NCBI GenBank assembly: GCA_018883065.1
Contig: VEQT01000005.1
Span: 1-64,000, forward strand
DNA: 64,000 nucleotides
Direction: 5' to 3'
DNA from: Flavobacterium sp.
Lineage (GTDB): Bacteria; Bacteroidota; Bacteroidia; Flavobacteriales; Flavobacteriaceae
Positions 38,163 to 45,608 of the stretch are shown piece after piece. Made by a program: the position numbers and the translations under genes. The notes below the pieces were generated by a model. That model searched no databases and was not told where the DNA came from. It saw only the letters and a program-made list of their open reading frames with translations. Position 1 is the stretch's first letter; each line of letters opens with the position of its first letter.

Positions 38163-39212
38163 TTATTCTTCAGTCAATGCATTCCAGCCTCTGGCTTTCA
38201 ACGGAATTTTGGTATTGGCTCGGGTAATGAGGTGCATGCCTTGGGCGGCTTCAACCATATGCCCAATAATGGTAAAATTGGGATTGCCTTTTAGTTTATC
38301 AAAATCGTCCATTTTTATCGTAAAGAGCAATTCGTAGTCTTCGCCACCATTAATTGCAACGGTTGTACTGTCCAATTGAAATTCTTCGCAAACCGAAATC
38401 AACTGCGGATCCAGTGGCAATTTATCTTCATATAAATTGCAACCCACTTCCGATTGTTTGCACAAATGCATTATCTCGCTCGACAATCCATCAGAAATAT
38501 CAATCATCGAAGTAGGCTTGATTTCAAGGGCGTGCAAAAGGGTGCGCACATCGGTTCTCGCTTCGGGTTTGAGTTGGCGTTCGATAAGGTAAGAATAAGC
38601 TTCTAGATCGGGCTGCGAATTGGGGTTTACATGAAACACTTGTTTTTCGCGCTCCAAGACTTGTAAGCCCATATAGGCCGCGCCCAAATCGCCACTCACC
38701 ACCAAGAGATCATTTACGTTGGCTCCGTTTCGGTATACCAATTCATCAGCCGAAGCTTCACCTATAGCGGTGATGCTCAAGATTAATCCTTTTTGAGACG
38801 AAGTAGTGTCGCCCCCAATTACATCAACTTTATACGCTTTGGCAGCTAAGGCAATTCCGGCATACAATTCCTCCAATGCTTCCAACGGAAATCGATTGGA
38901 AACCGCTACCGAAACCGTAATTTGGGTAGGCTTGGCATTCATGGCACAAATGTCAGAAACATTTACCACCACGGCTTTGTAGCCCAGGTGTTTGAGTGGC
39001 ATATAGGCCAAATCAAAATGCACCCCTTCAATGAGTAAATCGGTAGAGATTGCTGCTTTTTTGTTGGCAAAATCCAATACCGCTGCATCGTCGCCAATGC
39101 CTTTGAGGGTTGACGCTTGCGAAATTTCAAATTGATTTGTCAAGTGTTCAATTAAGCCAAATTCGCCCAATTGTGAAAGGCTGGTGCGTGCCGGTGATTT
39201 ATCTTCTAGCAT
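38163..39212 (-). CDS. thiL: Thiamine-monophosphate kinase
   Basis: Phosphorylates thiamine monophosphate to the active diphosphate. At 349 residues it shows the conserved opening GEFGLIEHL...GIGDDAAVLDF, then STDLLIEGVHFDL, VNVSDICAMNAKP and GGDTTSSQ, and MIDISDGLSSEI in the middle. It follows lepA by 20 bases on the same strand and is probably co-transcribed with it. No other thiamine genes are nearby. Confidence 0.93.
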   Translation of the reverse strand: MLEDKSPARTSLSQLGEFGLIEHLTNQFEISQASTLKGIGDDAAVLDFANKKAAISTDLLIEGVHFDLAYMPLKHLGYKAVVVNVSDICAMNAKPTQITVSVAVSNRFPLEALEELYAGIALAAKAYKVDVIGGDTTSSQKGLILSITAIGEASADELVYRNGANVNDLLVVSGDLGAAYMGLQVLEREKQVFHVNPNSQPDLEAYSYLIERQLKPEARTDVRTLLHALEIKPTSMIDISDGLSSEIMHLCKQSEVGCNLYEDKLPLDPQLISVCEEFQLDSTTVAINGGEDYELLFTIKMDDFDKLKGNPNFTIIGHMVEAAQGMHLITRANTKIPLKARGWNALTEE

Positions 39213-39232
39213 GGAAATAGTTGGTAAAAACC

Positions 39233-41029
39233 TTAGTCATTCAATTTCAAAACGGCCATAAACGCTTCTTGCGGAATTTCTACATTCCCCACTTGTCGCA
39301 TGCGTTTTTTTCCTTTTTTCTGTTTTTCGAGCAATTTTCGTTTACGCGAAATATCCCCGCCATAACACTTGGCCGTTACGTCTTTACGTAATGCTTTGAT
39401 AGTTTCTCTGGCAATAATTTTTGCGCCAATGGCAGCTTGAATCGGAATGTCAAATTGTTGTCTTGGAATTAATTCGCGTAGTTTCTCGCACATTTTTTTA
39501 CCAATATTATAGGCGTTGTCTTCGTGAATTAAAGCCGATAAAGCATCCACCGATTGGGCGTTGAGTAGCACATCTAATTTTACCAATTTTGATGTTCGCA
39601 TACCAATTGGCGAATAATCAAATGAGGCATACCCTTTGGAAACCGTTTTCAAGCGGTCATAAAAATCAAATACAATTTCGGCCAAAGGCATATCAAAATT
39701 CAATTCCACGCGCTCGGTGGTGAGATACGTTTGGTTGGTAATCAAGCCTCTTTTTTCGATACAGAGCGACATTACATTGCCCACAAAATCGGCTTTGGTA
39801 ATGATGGTCGCTTTGATAAACGGTTCTTCTACACGGTCCATTCGGGAAGGCTCGGGCAAATCAGAAGGGTTGTTTACCACAAAACCGTTGTCGGGATCTT
39901 TTTTGGTGTAGGCCAAATACGACACGTTGGGAACAGTTGTAATTACGGTCATGTTGAATTCACGTTCCAAGCGCTCTTGGATAATTTCCATGTGCAACAT
40001 ACCCAAGAATCCGCAGCGGAATCCGAAGCCCAATGCAGCCGAACTCTCGGCGGTAAACACCAAGGAAGCGTCGTTGAGTTGTAATTTTTCCATCGAGTTG
40101 CGCAGCTCTTCGTAGTCTTCGGTATCTACCGGATAAATCCCAGCAAACACCATGGGTTTAACATCTTCAAACCCCGTAATCATGTTGGTTGTTGGTGTTT
40201 TGGCGTCGGTAATGGTGTCGCCCACTTTTACTTCTTTGGCCTCTTTGATGCCCGAAATCAAGTAGCCCACATCGCCAGCCCCAATTATATTTTTAGGCAC
40301 TTGATTGAGTTTCAACGTGCCTACTTCATCGGCAAAGTATTCATTGCCAGTAGCCATAAATTTAATTTTTTGCCCTTTTTTGATCTCGCCGTTTTTTACA
40401 CGAAAGATTACCTCAATTCCGCGGAAGGGATTATAAACACTATCAAAAATCAACGCTTGCAAGGGCTCTTGCGGATCGCCTTGTGGCGCGGGAATTTTCT
40501 CTATTATGGCGGCCAATATATTTTCAACACCAAATCCGGTTTTGCCCGAGGCGTGGATAATGTCTTCTAGTTTACAACCCAATAAATCAATAATGTCATC
40601 ACTCACTTCTTCGGGATTGGCGCTAGGCAAATCAACTTTATTTAAAACAGGGATTATTTCTAAGTCATTTTCTAAAGCCAAATACAAATTCGAAATAGTT
40701 TGTGCCTGAATACTTTGCGCGGCATCTACAATGAGTAAAGCTCCTTCACAAGCCGCTATGGATCGGGAAACTTCATACGAAAAATCGACGTGCCCGGGGG
40801 TGTCAATTAGATTCAAAATATATTCCTCACCCTTATACGTATATTCCATCTGAATCGCGTGACTTTTAATGGTAATCCCGCGCTCGCGCTCCAAGTCCAT
40901 GTTGTCGAGCAATTGGGCTTTTTCTTCGCGCGCCGATACGGTTTGCGTGGCGCCCAGCAGTCTATCGGCGAGGGTGCTTTTTCCGTGATCAATATGGGCA
41001 ATAATGCAAAAATTTCGAATGTGTTTCAT
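39233..41029 (-). CDS. lepA: Elongation factor 4 (back-translocating GTPase)
   Basis: Ribosome-associated GTPase. The 598 residues are full length. G motifs are [17 protein letters not shown] and NKVDLP. LepA-specific C-terminal text is [20 protein letters not shown], and the tail ends [19 protein letters not shown]. Elongation factor domains II and V lie between. It is the first gene of a probable lepA-thiL operon, with a candidate -7 element 105 bases upstream. Confidence 0.97.
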   Translation of the reverse strand: MKHIRNFCIIAHIDHGKSTLADRLLGATQTVSAREEKAQLLDNMDLERERGITIKSHAIQMEYTYKGEEYILNLIDTPGHVDFSYEVSRSIAACEGALLIVDAAQSIQAQTISNLYLALENDLEIIPVLNKVDLPSANPEEVSDDIIDLLGCKLEDIIHASGKTGFGVENILAAIIEKIPAPQGDPQEPLQALIFDSVYNPFRGIEVIFRVKNGEIKKGQKIKFMATGNEYFADEVGTLKLNQVPKNIIGAGDVGYLISGIKEAKEVKVGDTITDAKTPTTNMITGFEDVKPMVFAGIYPVDTEDYEELRNSMEKLQLNDASLVFTAESSAALGFGFRCGFLGMLHMEIIQERLEREFNMTVITTVPNVSYLAYTKKDPDNGFVVNNPSDLPEPSRMDRVEEPFIKATIITKADFVGNVMSLCIEKRGLITNQTYLTTERVELNFDMPLAEIVFDFYDRLKTVSKGYASFDYSPIGMRTSKLVKLDVLLNAQSVDALSALIHEDNAYNIGKKMCEKLRELIPRQQFDIPIQAAIGAKIIARETIKALRKDVTAKCYGGDISRKRKLLEKQKKGKKRMRQVGNVEIPQEAFMAVLKLND

Positions 41030-41133
41030 GAGTGTATGCGTGTGTTATTTTGGGCAAATCCCTGCCTTGCAGTTCGGGTCGGGCTTTTCGCATTGCGCGG
41101 CAATTTGCTGCAATCCCTTTTGCATTTAAGCTG

Positions 41134-41141
41134 CAAATATA
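41134..41141 (-). promoter_or_regulatory. Candidate -7 element of lepA
   Basis: Minus-strand TATATTTG fits TAnnTTTG. It would give a 5' leader of about 100 bases. No -33 box was identified. Confidence 0.35.
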
Positions 41142-41203
41142 AAGCAAACTTTTCATTAAAAATTTGGTTTTCCCACAGCCCAAAACAAACCGACAAAAAA
41201 GTG

Positions 41204-41211
41204 TAATTTTG
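41204..41211 (+). promoter_or_regulatory. -7 element of dusB
   Basis: TAATTTTG matches TAnnTTTG and ends 15 bases before the start, giving a short leader. Confidence 0.5.
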
Positions 41212-41226
41212 GCGCAAATTTGAACG

Positions 41227-42216
41227 ATGATTAAAATTGGCCCCATAGAACTCCCCGATTTTCCGCTGCTTTTGGCACCCATGGAAGACGTAAGCGATCC
41301 GCCGTTTCGACGCCTGTGCAAAACCCATGGTGCCGATTTGATGTTTAGCGAATTTATTTCCTCTGAGGGGCTCATTCGTGACGCGATCAAAAGCCGTCAA
41401 AAACTCGACATTTTTGATTATGAAAGACCAGTTGGCATTCAAATTTTTGGAGGTGACGAGGAAGCCATGGGCTTATCATCCAAAATTGTGACTACCGTAC
41501 AACCCGATATCATCGACATTAATTTTGGTTGTCCGGTCAAAAAAGTAGTGTGCAAAGGCGCCGGCGCTGCTGTTCTTAAAGATGTTGATTTGATGGTGAA
41601 ACTTACCCAAGCTGTGATCAAAGGAACCAATTTACCCGTTACTGTAAAAACCCGTTTGGGTTGGGACGAAAATTCAATTAACATCGATGAGGTGGCCGAG
41701 CGTTTGCAAGACATTGGTGTGCAAGCTTTGTCCATTCATGGCCGAACGCGCGCTCAATTGTACAAAGGCGAAGCCGATTGGTCGCACATTGCCCGCGTAA
41801 AAAACAACCCGCGCATTACCATGCCTATTTTTGGCAATGGCGATATTGATTCGCCCGAAAAAGCCTTGGAATACAAAAATAAATACGGCGTAGACGGCAT
41901 TATGATAGGTCGTGCCGCGATAGGCTATCCTTGGATTTTTAACGAGATCAAACACTACATGGCCACTGGCGAGCATTTGCCCAAACCCACTATGGCCGAT
42001 CGTGTAGTAGCGGCCAAAAATCACCTAAGCTGGGCCATGGAATGGAAAGGCGAACGATTAGGGATTGTAGAAACCCGCCGACATTACACCAATTATTTTA
42101 AGGGAATCCCCAACTTTAAAGATATTCGTTCGCAGTTGGTCACGGAAGATGAGCCAGCAATTTTATTTGGTTTATTGGATCGTGCGGCCGAAAGCTACCG
42201 CGATTTGGTGTTGTAG
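41227..42216 (+). CDS. dusB: tRNA-dihydrouridine synthase
   Basis: FMN enzyme that reduces uridine in tRNA. The 329 residues include LLLAPMEDVSDPPFRRLC, the catalytic Cys C102 in DINFGCPVKKVV, KGAGAAVL, TVKTRLGWD and IHGRTRAQLYKGEADW. FGNGDIDSPEKAL and MIGRAAIGYPWIF form the FMN phosphate site. This is the DusB/NifR3 subfamily. It is transcribed alone, divergent from lepA. Confidence 0.94.
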   Translation: MIKIGPIELPDFPLLLAPMEDVSDPPFRRLCKTHGADLMFSEFISSEGLIRDAIKSRQKLDIFDYERPVGIQIFGGDEEAMGLSSKIVTTVQPDIIDINFGCPVKKVVCKGAGAAVLKDVDLMVKLTQAVIKGTNLPVTVKTRLGWDENSINIDEVAERLQDIGVQALSIHGRTRAQLYKGEADWSHIARVKNNPRITMPIFGNGDIDSPEKALEYKNKYGVDGIMIGRAAIGYPWIFNEIKHYMATGEHLPKPTMADRVVAAKNHLSWAMEWKGERLGIVETRRHYTNYFKGIPNFKDIRSQLVTEDEPAILFGLLDRAAESYRDLVL

Positions 42217-42230
42217 TCGAGTGAGCGGGT

Positions 42231-42303
42231 GGAGCAGCATCCTTTTGCTAGGCGTTAGCAGGCAAAAGATACCGCGAAAAACGCGACCCAACGGGGCACT
42301 CCC
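42231..42303 (+). repeat. Dispersed hairpin element, copy A
   Basis: Non-coding stretch just after dusB. It reads GGAGCAGCATCC, then a hairpin with arms CTTTTGC (42242-42248) and GCAAAAG (42262-42268), then GATACCGCG and a closing GCACTCCC. The same order (GAAGCGGATA - hairpin - TATAGCG - AGCTCC) occurs on the minus strand at 43971-44055 with different hairpin sequence. I recognise the layout as like an element scattered in Flavobacterium genomes; that part is from memory. Confidence 0.5.
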
Positions 42304-42307
42304 AACT

Positions 42308-43507
42308 TTAATCCAGCATTTTTTTACTCACTCTGCTCGAGGCAATCCAAGAGGCCAATATGCCCAAAATACAGATTGTGGCCATCACTATTGCTGCGTT
42401 TTCAAGTGAACACACCACCGGATAAGCCAGCGTGGGTGTGATCATGATGAGCTCAAAATGCTGTTGAGCCAAGACCAACACTACGCCCAACAACAAACCA
42501 AACAGTCCGCCAAATACACTCAAGAGCGTGCCTTGCCAAAAAAATATGCGCCGCAAATCGCGCACGGGTGTGCCTAAATTGTATAAGGTTTTCAGGTTAT
42601 TTTTCTTGTCGAGGATCATCATAATGAGCGCACCTATGAGGTTAAATAACGCAATAATGATTACTAGTGTAAAAATTAAATAGACGGCTACATTCTCGGT
42701 ATTGAGCATTTTGTATAAGCTGTCGTTGAGTTGCGCTCTATTTTTTACGCGCAAGGGTTCTGGAAAAAGGGCGAGTAGCTGTTTTTTAATTGTGGCTTCG
42801 TCGGCTTGGGCACTCAGTTTTAATTCAATACTGCCAATTTGGTTTGACGGATATTCCAACAAGTTCTGCACCAATTCTAGATTTGCAAACACATATTTTC
42901 CGTCTAAATCTTCGCTAATGGCATATACGCCTACCGGCGCTAGCGTAGTTTTGTTGAATGCTTCGTCGGGATTGTCAATGGCGCCTTTGCCCGGACGCGG
43001 CACAAAAAGTTCGAGTGGATTATTGAAATCATACAGCCCCAAGGATAACTTTTGACACACACCATATCCAACAACTACTTCATTGGTTTGTGGCATTAAC
43101 CAATTGCCTTGATACAATAGCTTTTGTAGCGGAATTACCTGACCAAAACTGGAGTCAACCCCTTTAATATGGGTAACCATTTCTTTCTCATCAAAACGAA
43201 ATAGCACCCGTTCTTCAATGATTTTGCAATAGGAAGAAATGCCCTTAATTTTGGAAAGTTTACGTTCTTGTTGCGGGTTAATGCTAAACGATTTACCAAT
43301 ACTGTTTTCTACTTTAATATCGGGATCAAAGGCGGTACTAAATGACAAGCTAAATTCTTTGAGTCCACTAAACACGGACAATACCACAAAAAGTGCCATA
43401 GAACCGGCTACAATACCCAATGAAGCAATCCGATTAATGATGTTGATTGCTTTGTTTTTGCTGGCGCTGCGCAAATACCGTTTGGCTATGTAAAGGGCAA
43501 AACTCAA
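42308..43507 (-). CDS. ABC transporter permease of the LolC/LolE (FtsX) type
   Basis: Membrane subunit likely involved in moving lipoproteins to the outer membrane or a similar task. The 399 residues open with a cytoplasmic FALYIAKRYLRSASKNKAIN and a first TM (VAGSMALFVVLSVFSG). A large periplasmic domain follows, then three C-terminal TM segments (VYLIFTLVIIIALFNLIGAL; GTLLSVFGGLFGLLLGVVLV; ENAAIVMATICILGILASWI). No ATPase gene is adjacent. It starts one base after the rbfA stop, suggesting an operon. Confidence 0.85.
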   Translation of the reverse strand: MSFALYIAKRYLRSASKNKAINIINRIASLGIVAGSMALFVVLSVFSGLKEFSLSFSTAFDPDIKVENSIGKSFSINPQQERKLSKIKGISSYCKIIEERVLFRFDEKEMVTHIKGVDSSFGQVIPLQKLLYQGNWLMPQTNEVVVGYGVCQKLSLGLYDFNNPLELFVPRPGKGAIDNPDEAFNKTTLAPVGVYAISEDLDGKYVFANLELVQNLLEYPSNQIGSIELKLSAQADEATIKKQLLALFPEPLRVKNRAQLNDSLYKMLNTENVAVYLIFTLVIIIALFNLIGALIMMILDKKNNLKTLYNLGTPVRDLRRIFFWQGTLLSVFGGLFGLLLGVVLVLAQQHFELIMITPTLAYPVVCSLENAAIVMATICILGILASWIASSRVSKKMLD

Positions 43508-43508
43508 C

Positions 43509-43901
43509 TTAGAATTTTCTTCGACGTTCTAACAATTCGCGGTGTTCGATGGGGTTTTCTTTGTCAGACAAGGCGCGGTCAATTTTTTCGATGTAATCGA
43601 GCGAGTCATCGATAAAGAATTGCAAGTTAGGCACTTTGCGCAATTGCAAACGCACGCGTTGCGAGAGGTCGTGTTTAATTAAGGCCGAATTGGACTTAAT
43701 GGCTGCCAAGGTTTCGGGCCCTTTTTCGGGCGGAAAAATGCTGAGGTGAACAGTAGCAATTGATAAATCGGTGGTTACGCTCACTTTAGAGACCGAGATC
43801 ACCAAATTGGCAATATTGTTTTTACGAATTTCTCCTTGTAAGATATCTACTAAATCTTTTTGGATTACACCGCCGATTTTCTTTTGTCTGTTTGTTTCCA
43901 T
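43509..43901 (-). CDS. rbfA: 30S ribosome-binding factor A
   Basis: Small-subunit maturation factor. The 130 residues begin METNRQKKIGGVIQKDLVDIL, and the KH-like fold shows VSKVSVTTDLSIATVHLSIFP and RVRLQLRKVPNLQFFIDDSLDY. A C-terminal acidic-basic tail follows. The permease gene downstream begins one base later. A TATTTTTG element ends only four bases before the start codon. Confidence 0.93.
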   Translation of the reverse strand: METNRQKKIGGVIQKDLVDILQGEIRKNNIANLVISVSKVSVTTDLSIATVHLSIFPPEKGPETLAAIKSNSALIKHDLSQRVRLQLRKVPNLQFFIDDSLDYIEKIDRALSDKENPIEHRELLERRRKF

Positions 43902-43905
43902 GCGG

Positions 43906-43913
43906 CAAAAATA
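43906..43913 (-). promoter_or_regulatory. -7 element immediately before rbfA
   Basis: Minus-strand TATTTTTG, four bases before the ATG. It implies an almost leaderless transcript. Confidence 0.5.
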
Positions 43914-43925
43914 CGATATGTGTTC

Positions 43926-43952
43926 AATTAATAATTAATAATTAATAATTAA
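43926..43952. repeat. AT-rich 7-bp tandem repeat
   Basis: Nearly four units of AATTAAT in the gap between rbfA and the epimerase gene. Likely a slippage-prone simple repeat. Confidence 0.8.
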
Positions 43953-43970
43953 AAATGAGAGTATTGAAAG

Positions 43971-44055
43971 GGAGCTTCTTCCTGCTCTACGCTATAAGCT
44001 GTTGTGCCTAACCCCGGCACAACAGGCTATCCGCTTCGATCAGGGCTAGGCTTTG
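43971..44055 (-). repeat. Dispersed hairpin element, copy B
   Basis: On the minus strand it has CCCTGATCGAAGCGGATA, then a ten-base perfect hairpin (CTGTTGTGCC / GGCACAACAG, + strand 43999-44008 and 44016-44025), then TATAGCG, AGCAGGAA and AGCTCC. It shares order and flanking words with copy A at 42231. It sits between divergent genes and does not look coding. Confidence 0.5.
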
Positions 44056-44120
44056 CATAAAATGCACTTTTTTGCCAACCATCCCAAAAACTTTGCGAAA
44101 TTTGACGCAAAAGAAATTCC

Positions 44121-44522
44121 ATGAGAAAAATAGAGCATATCGGCATTGCCGTTAAAGATTTGGCCGCTTCTAATCTGGTATTCGAAAAATTGTTTGGCGC
44201 GCAGCCCTACAAACAAGAATCAGTTGAAAGCGAAGGCGTAAACACGTCTTTTTTTGCCAGCGGGCCCAATAAAATAGAATTGCTCGAGGCCACTCATCCC
44301 GATAGTCCCATTGCTAAATTTATCGAGAAAAAAGGCGAAGGCATTCATCACATTGCCTTTGATGTGGCCGACATTCAGTCAGAAGTAGCTCGGCTGCAAG
44401 CCGAAGGTTTTGTGCTGCTCAATGAAACGCCTAAGCGTGGCGCTGACAATAAGTGGGTGGTATTTTTACATCCAAAATCAACCAATGGCGTGTTGATTGA
44501 GTTGTGTCAGGAGATCGAATAA
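44121..44522 (+). CDS. mce: Methylmalonyl-CoA epimerase
   Basis: Interconverts (R)- and (S)-methylmalonyl-CoA. At 133 residues it has the vicinal oxygen chelate fold typical of the enzyme. KIEHIGIAVKDL and GIHHIAFDV each supply a metal-binding His, and VLIELCQ near the C-terminus supplies the Glu ligand. The mutase genes are not in this window. It is followed by a weak hairpin terminator. Confidence 0.93.
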   Translation: MRKIEHIGIAVKDLAASNLVFEKLFGAQPYKQESVESEGVNTSFFASGPNKIELLEATHPDSPIAKFIEKKGEGIHHIAFDVADIQSEVARLQAEGFVLLNETPKRGADNKWVVFLHPKSTNGVLIELCQEIE

Positions 44523-44532
44523 ACGGGTATTT

Positions 44533-44560
44533 GGAATTACAAATTCCTTTTATTATTATT
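44533..44560 (+). terminator. Weak terminator after the epimerase gene
   Basis: Stem GGAATT / AATTCC with an ACA loop, then TTTTATTATT. Low GC makes it modest. Confidence 0.45.
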
Positions 44561-44680
44561 GATAGGAATGCAAAAAATGTTTGCAACCCAAGATTTTTTA
44601 TCCTAATATTGCAGCCTCCAAATAAAGCCGAGGCTATATTTGCTGAACTCCAAAATCAATAAAAGTCAGCGTAGTATACT

Positions 44681-44754
44681 GGTCCTATAGCTCAGTTGGT
44701 TAGAGCACCTGACTCATAATCAGGTGGTCCCTGGTTCGAGCCCAGGTGGGACCA
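44681..44754 (+). tRNA. tRNA with CAU anticodon (elongator Met, or Ile2)
   Basis: A 74-base cloverleaf. The acceptor arms are GGTCCTA and TGGGACC with discriminator A. The D arm is GCTCAGTTGGTTAGAGC. The anticodon arm is CCTGA-CTCATAA-TCAGG, giving CAU. The T arm is CTGGTTCGAGCCCAG. CCA is not encoded. An initiator is unlikely because position 1 pairs with 72. Elongator Met and the lysidine-modified Ile2 cannot be told apart safely by eye. Confidence 0.93.
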
Positions 44755-44760
44755 CTAACA

Positions 44761-44790
44761 AAAGCCTTGCATTGCTGCAAGGCTTTATGT
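44761..44790 (+). terminator. Hairpin after the tRNA gene
   Basis: Eleven-base perfect stem AAAGCCTTGCA / TGCAAGGCTTT with a four-base loop. The T-run after it is imperfect, so it may act as processing signal and terminator together. Confidence 0.65.
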
Positions 44791-44828
44791 TGGGTTTTTG
44801 GAGGGAATTTAAAATAGATTTTAAAAAA

Positions 44829-44859
44829 TTTTGAAAGAACAATTTTTTAATTACTTTTA
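44829..44859 (+). promoter_or_regulatory. Promoter of the PID-CTERM-like gene
   Basis: TTTTG at 44829-44833 and TACTTTTA at 44852-44859 (last base off consensus) are 18 bases apart. They lie just before the chosen start at 44867. Confidence 0.45.
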
Positions 44860-44866
44860 CACACTT

Positions 44867-45076
44867 ATGAAAAAGGCCCCTAACAACCTCGCTCTATGGA
44901 TGACACTATTATGTGGTGTTTTTTCTGTTGAGGCTCGTAACGGACCGCCACCACCAGGCATACCGCCGCCTCCAGGATTGCCAATTGATCAAGGCACTTT
45001 AATTCTCCTTTTTGTAGGAATTGCAATTGTTTATTATGTGTTCGCACACAAATCAAATAGAAAAACTTCGATGTAA
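44867..45076 (+). CDS. Small membrane protein with PID-CTERM-like sorting tail
   Basis: A 69-residue protein, too short for a domain call. I start at ATG 44867 because the in-frame TTG at 44831 overlaps the promoter. An N-terminal signal (LALWMTLLCGVFSVEA) is followed by a proline run GPPPPGIPPPPG. Then comes LPIDQG, a hydrophobic span LILLFVGIAIVYYVF and a basic end HKSNRKTSM. The order PID, TM helix, basic tail matches the Bacteroidota PID-CTERM sorting signal. The mature protein would be almost nothing but the proline linker. No sortase-like gene is nearby. Confidence 0.68.
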   Translation: MKKAPNNLALWMTLLCGVFSVEARNGPPPPGIPPPPGLPIDQGTLILLFVGIAIVYYVFAHKSNRKTSM

Positions 45077-45091
45077 ATCGGAGTTTTTTTT
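45061..45091 (+). terminator. Terminator overlapping the end of the PID-CTERM-like gene
   Basis: Stem ACTTCGAT / ATCGGAGT (one G-T pair) with a T8 run. It includes the stop codon. Confidence 0.7.
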
Positions 45092-45214
45092 GAGCAGTTT
45101 TTGAGCTATCAGCGGTTGGCTTTTATCCACAAAGCATTAAAATTTCAATTATTTTAAATTCCAAATACCAATTCCGACGCTTCGGGACCCCATGGCCACT
45201 ATTTTGGTAAATCA

Positions 45215-45241
45215 TTCAATCTTTCAATTCTTCAATCTTCC
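45215..45241 (+). repeat. 27-bp direct repeat, copy 1
   Basis: Begins TTCAATCTTTCAATTC and is identical to 45507-45533. It is built from smaller TTCAAT(C/T) units. The two copies bound about 265 bases. Confidence 0.85.
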
Positions 45242-45353
45242 GGAAAGCGCGGATTTCCTTCGGCAGTCGCTTCGCTCGTGTGCAATACGTGACCACAAAG
45301 ATTATTGAATTCGTTTCTACCTAAATTCTTTATAACTACACGAAAGGATTTTA

Positions 45354-45414
45354 GTTTCTCGCAAAGTCGCAAAAAAACCTTTGCGTCCCGATTTATCGGG
45401 ATTGCGAGAGAAAC
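45354..45414. repeat. Nested inverted repeat
   Basis: Outer arms GTTTCTCGCAA and TTGCGAGAGAAAC (two extra bases) enclose TCCCGAT-TT-ATCGGGA (45386-45401). An alternative pairing CGCAAAG / CTTTGCG also exists inside. It has the form of a dispersed palindromic element and has no T-run for termination. Confidence 0.6.
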
Positions 45415-45506
45415 AAACCAGACTGAGAGTCAAATAGAAGAGAGATAAGAGACAGTTCTGAGAATCCCAAAACTTCGGCACCAAACGGTTACTAAAAGTG
45501 AAATCT

Positions 45507-45533
45507 TTCAATCTTTCAATTCTTCAATCTTCC
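45507..45533 (+). repeat. 27-bp direct repeat, copy 2
   Basis: Identical to the copy at 45215. Flanking bases differ, so it is not part of a longer duplication. Confidence 0.85.
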
Positions 45534-45608
45534 AGACCGACAACTGCCAACCGACTTCCGCCAACCAAATAAATCAGTATCTTGCGGCCCCAATTTGTTA
45601 CTCGCATT

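Larger units (their letters stand above)
45092..45608. other. Gene-free, repeat-rich spacer
   Basis: About 500 bases without a plausible gene. It contains two identical copies of a 27-base pyrimidine-rich repeat, a nested palindrome around CCCGAT/ATCGGG, and stretches of low complexity. Short ORFs here lack start context and family features. Confidence 0.6.

Noticed and set aside
45215-45533. Direct repeats as attachment sites of an integrated element
   Set aside because: Only non-coding sequence lies between them, and there is no integrase or adjacent tRNA end overlap.
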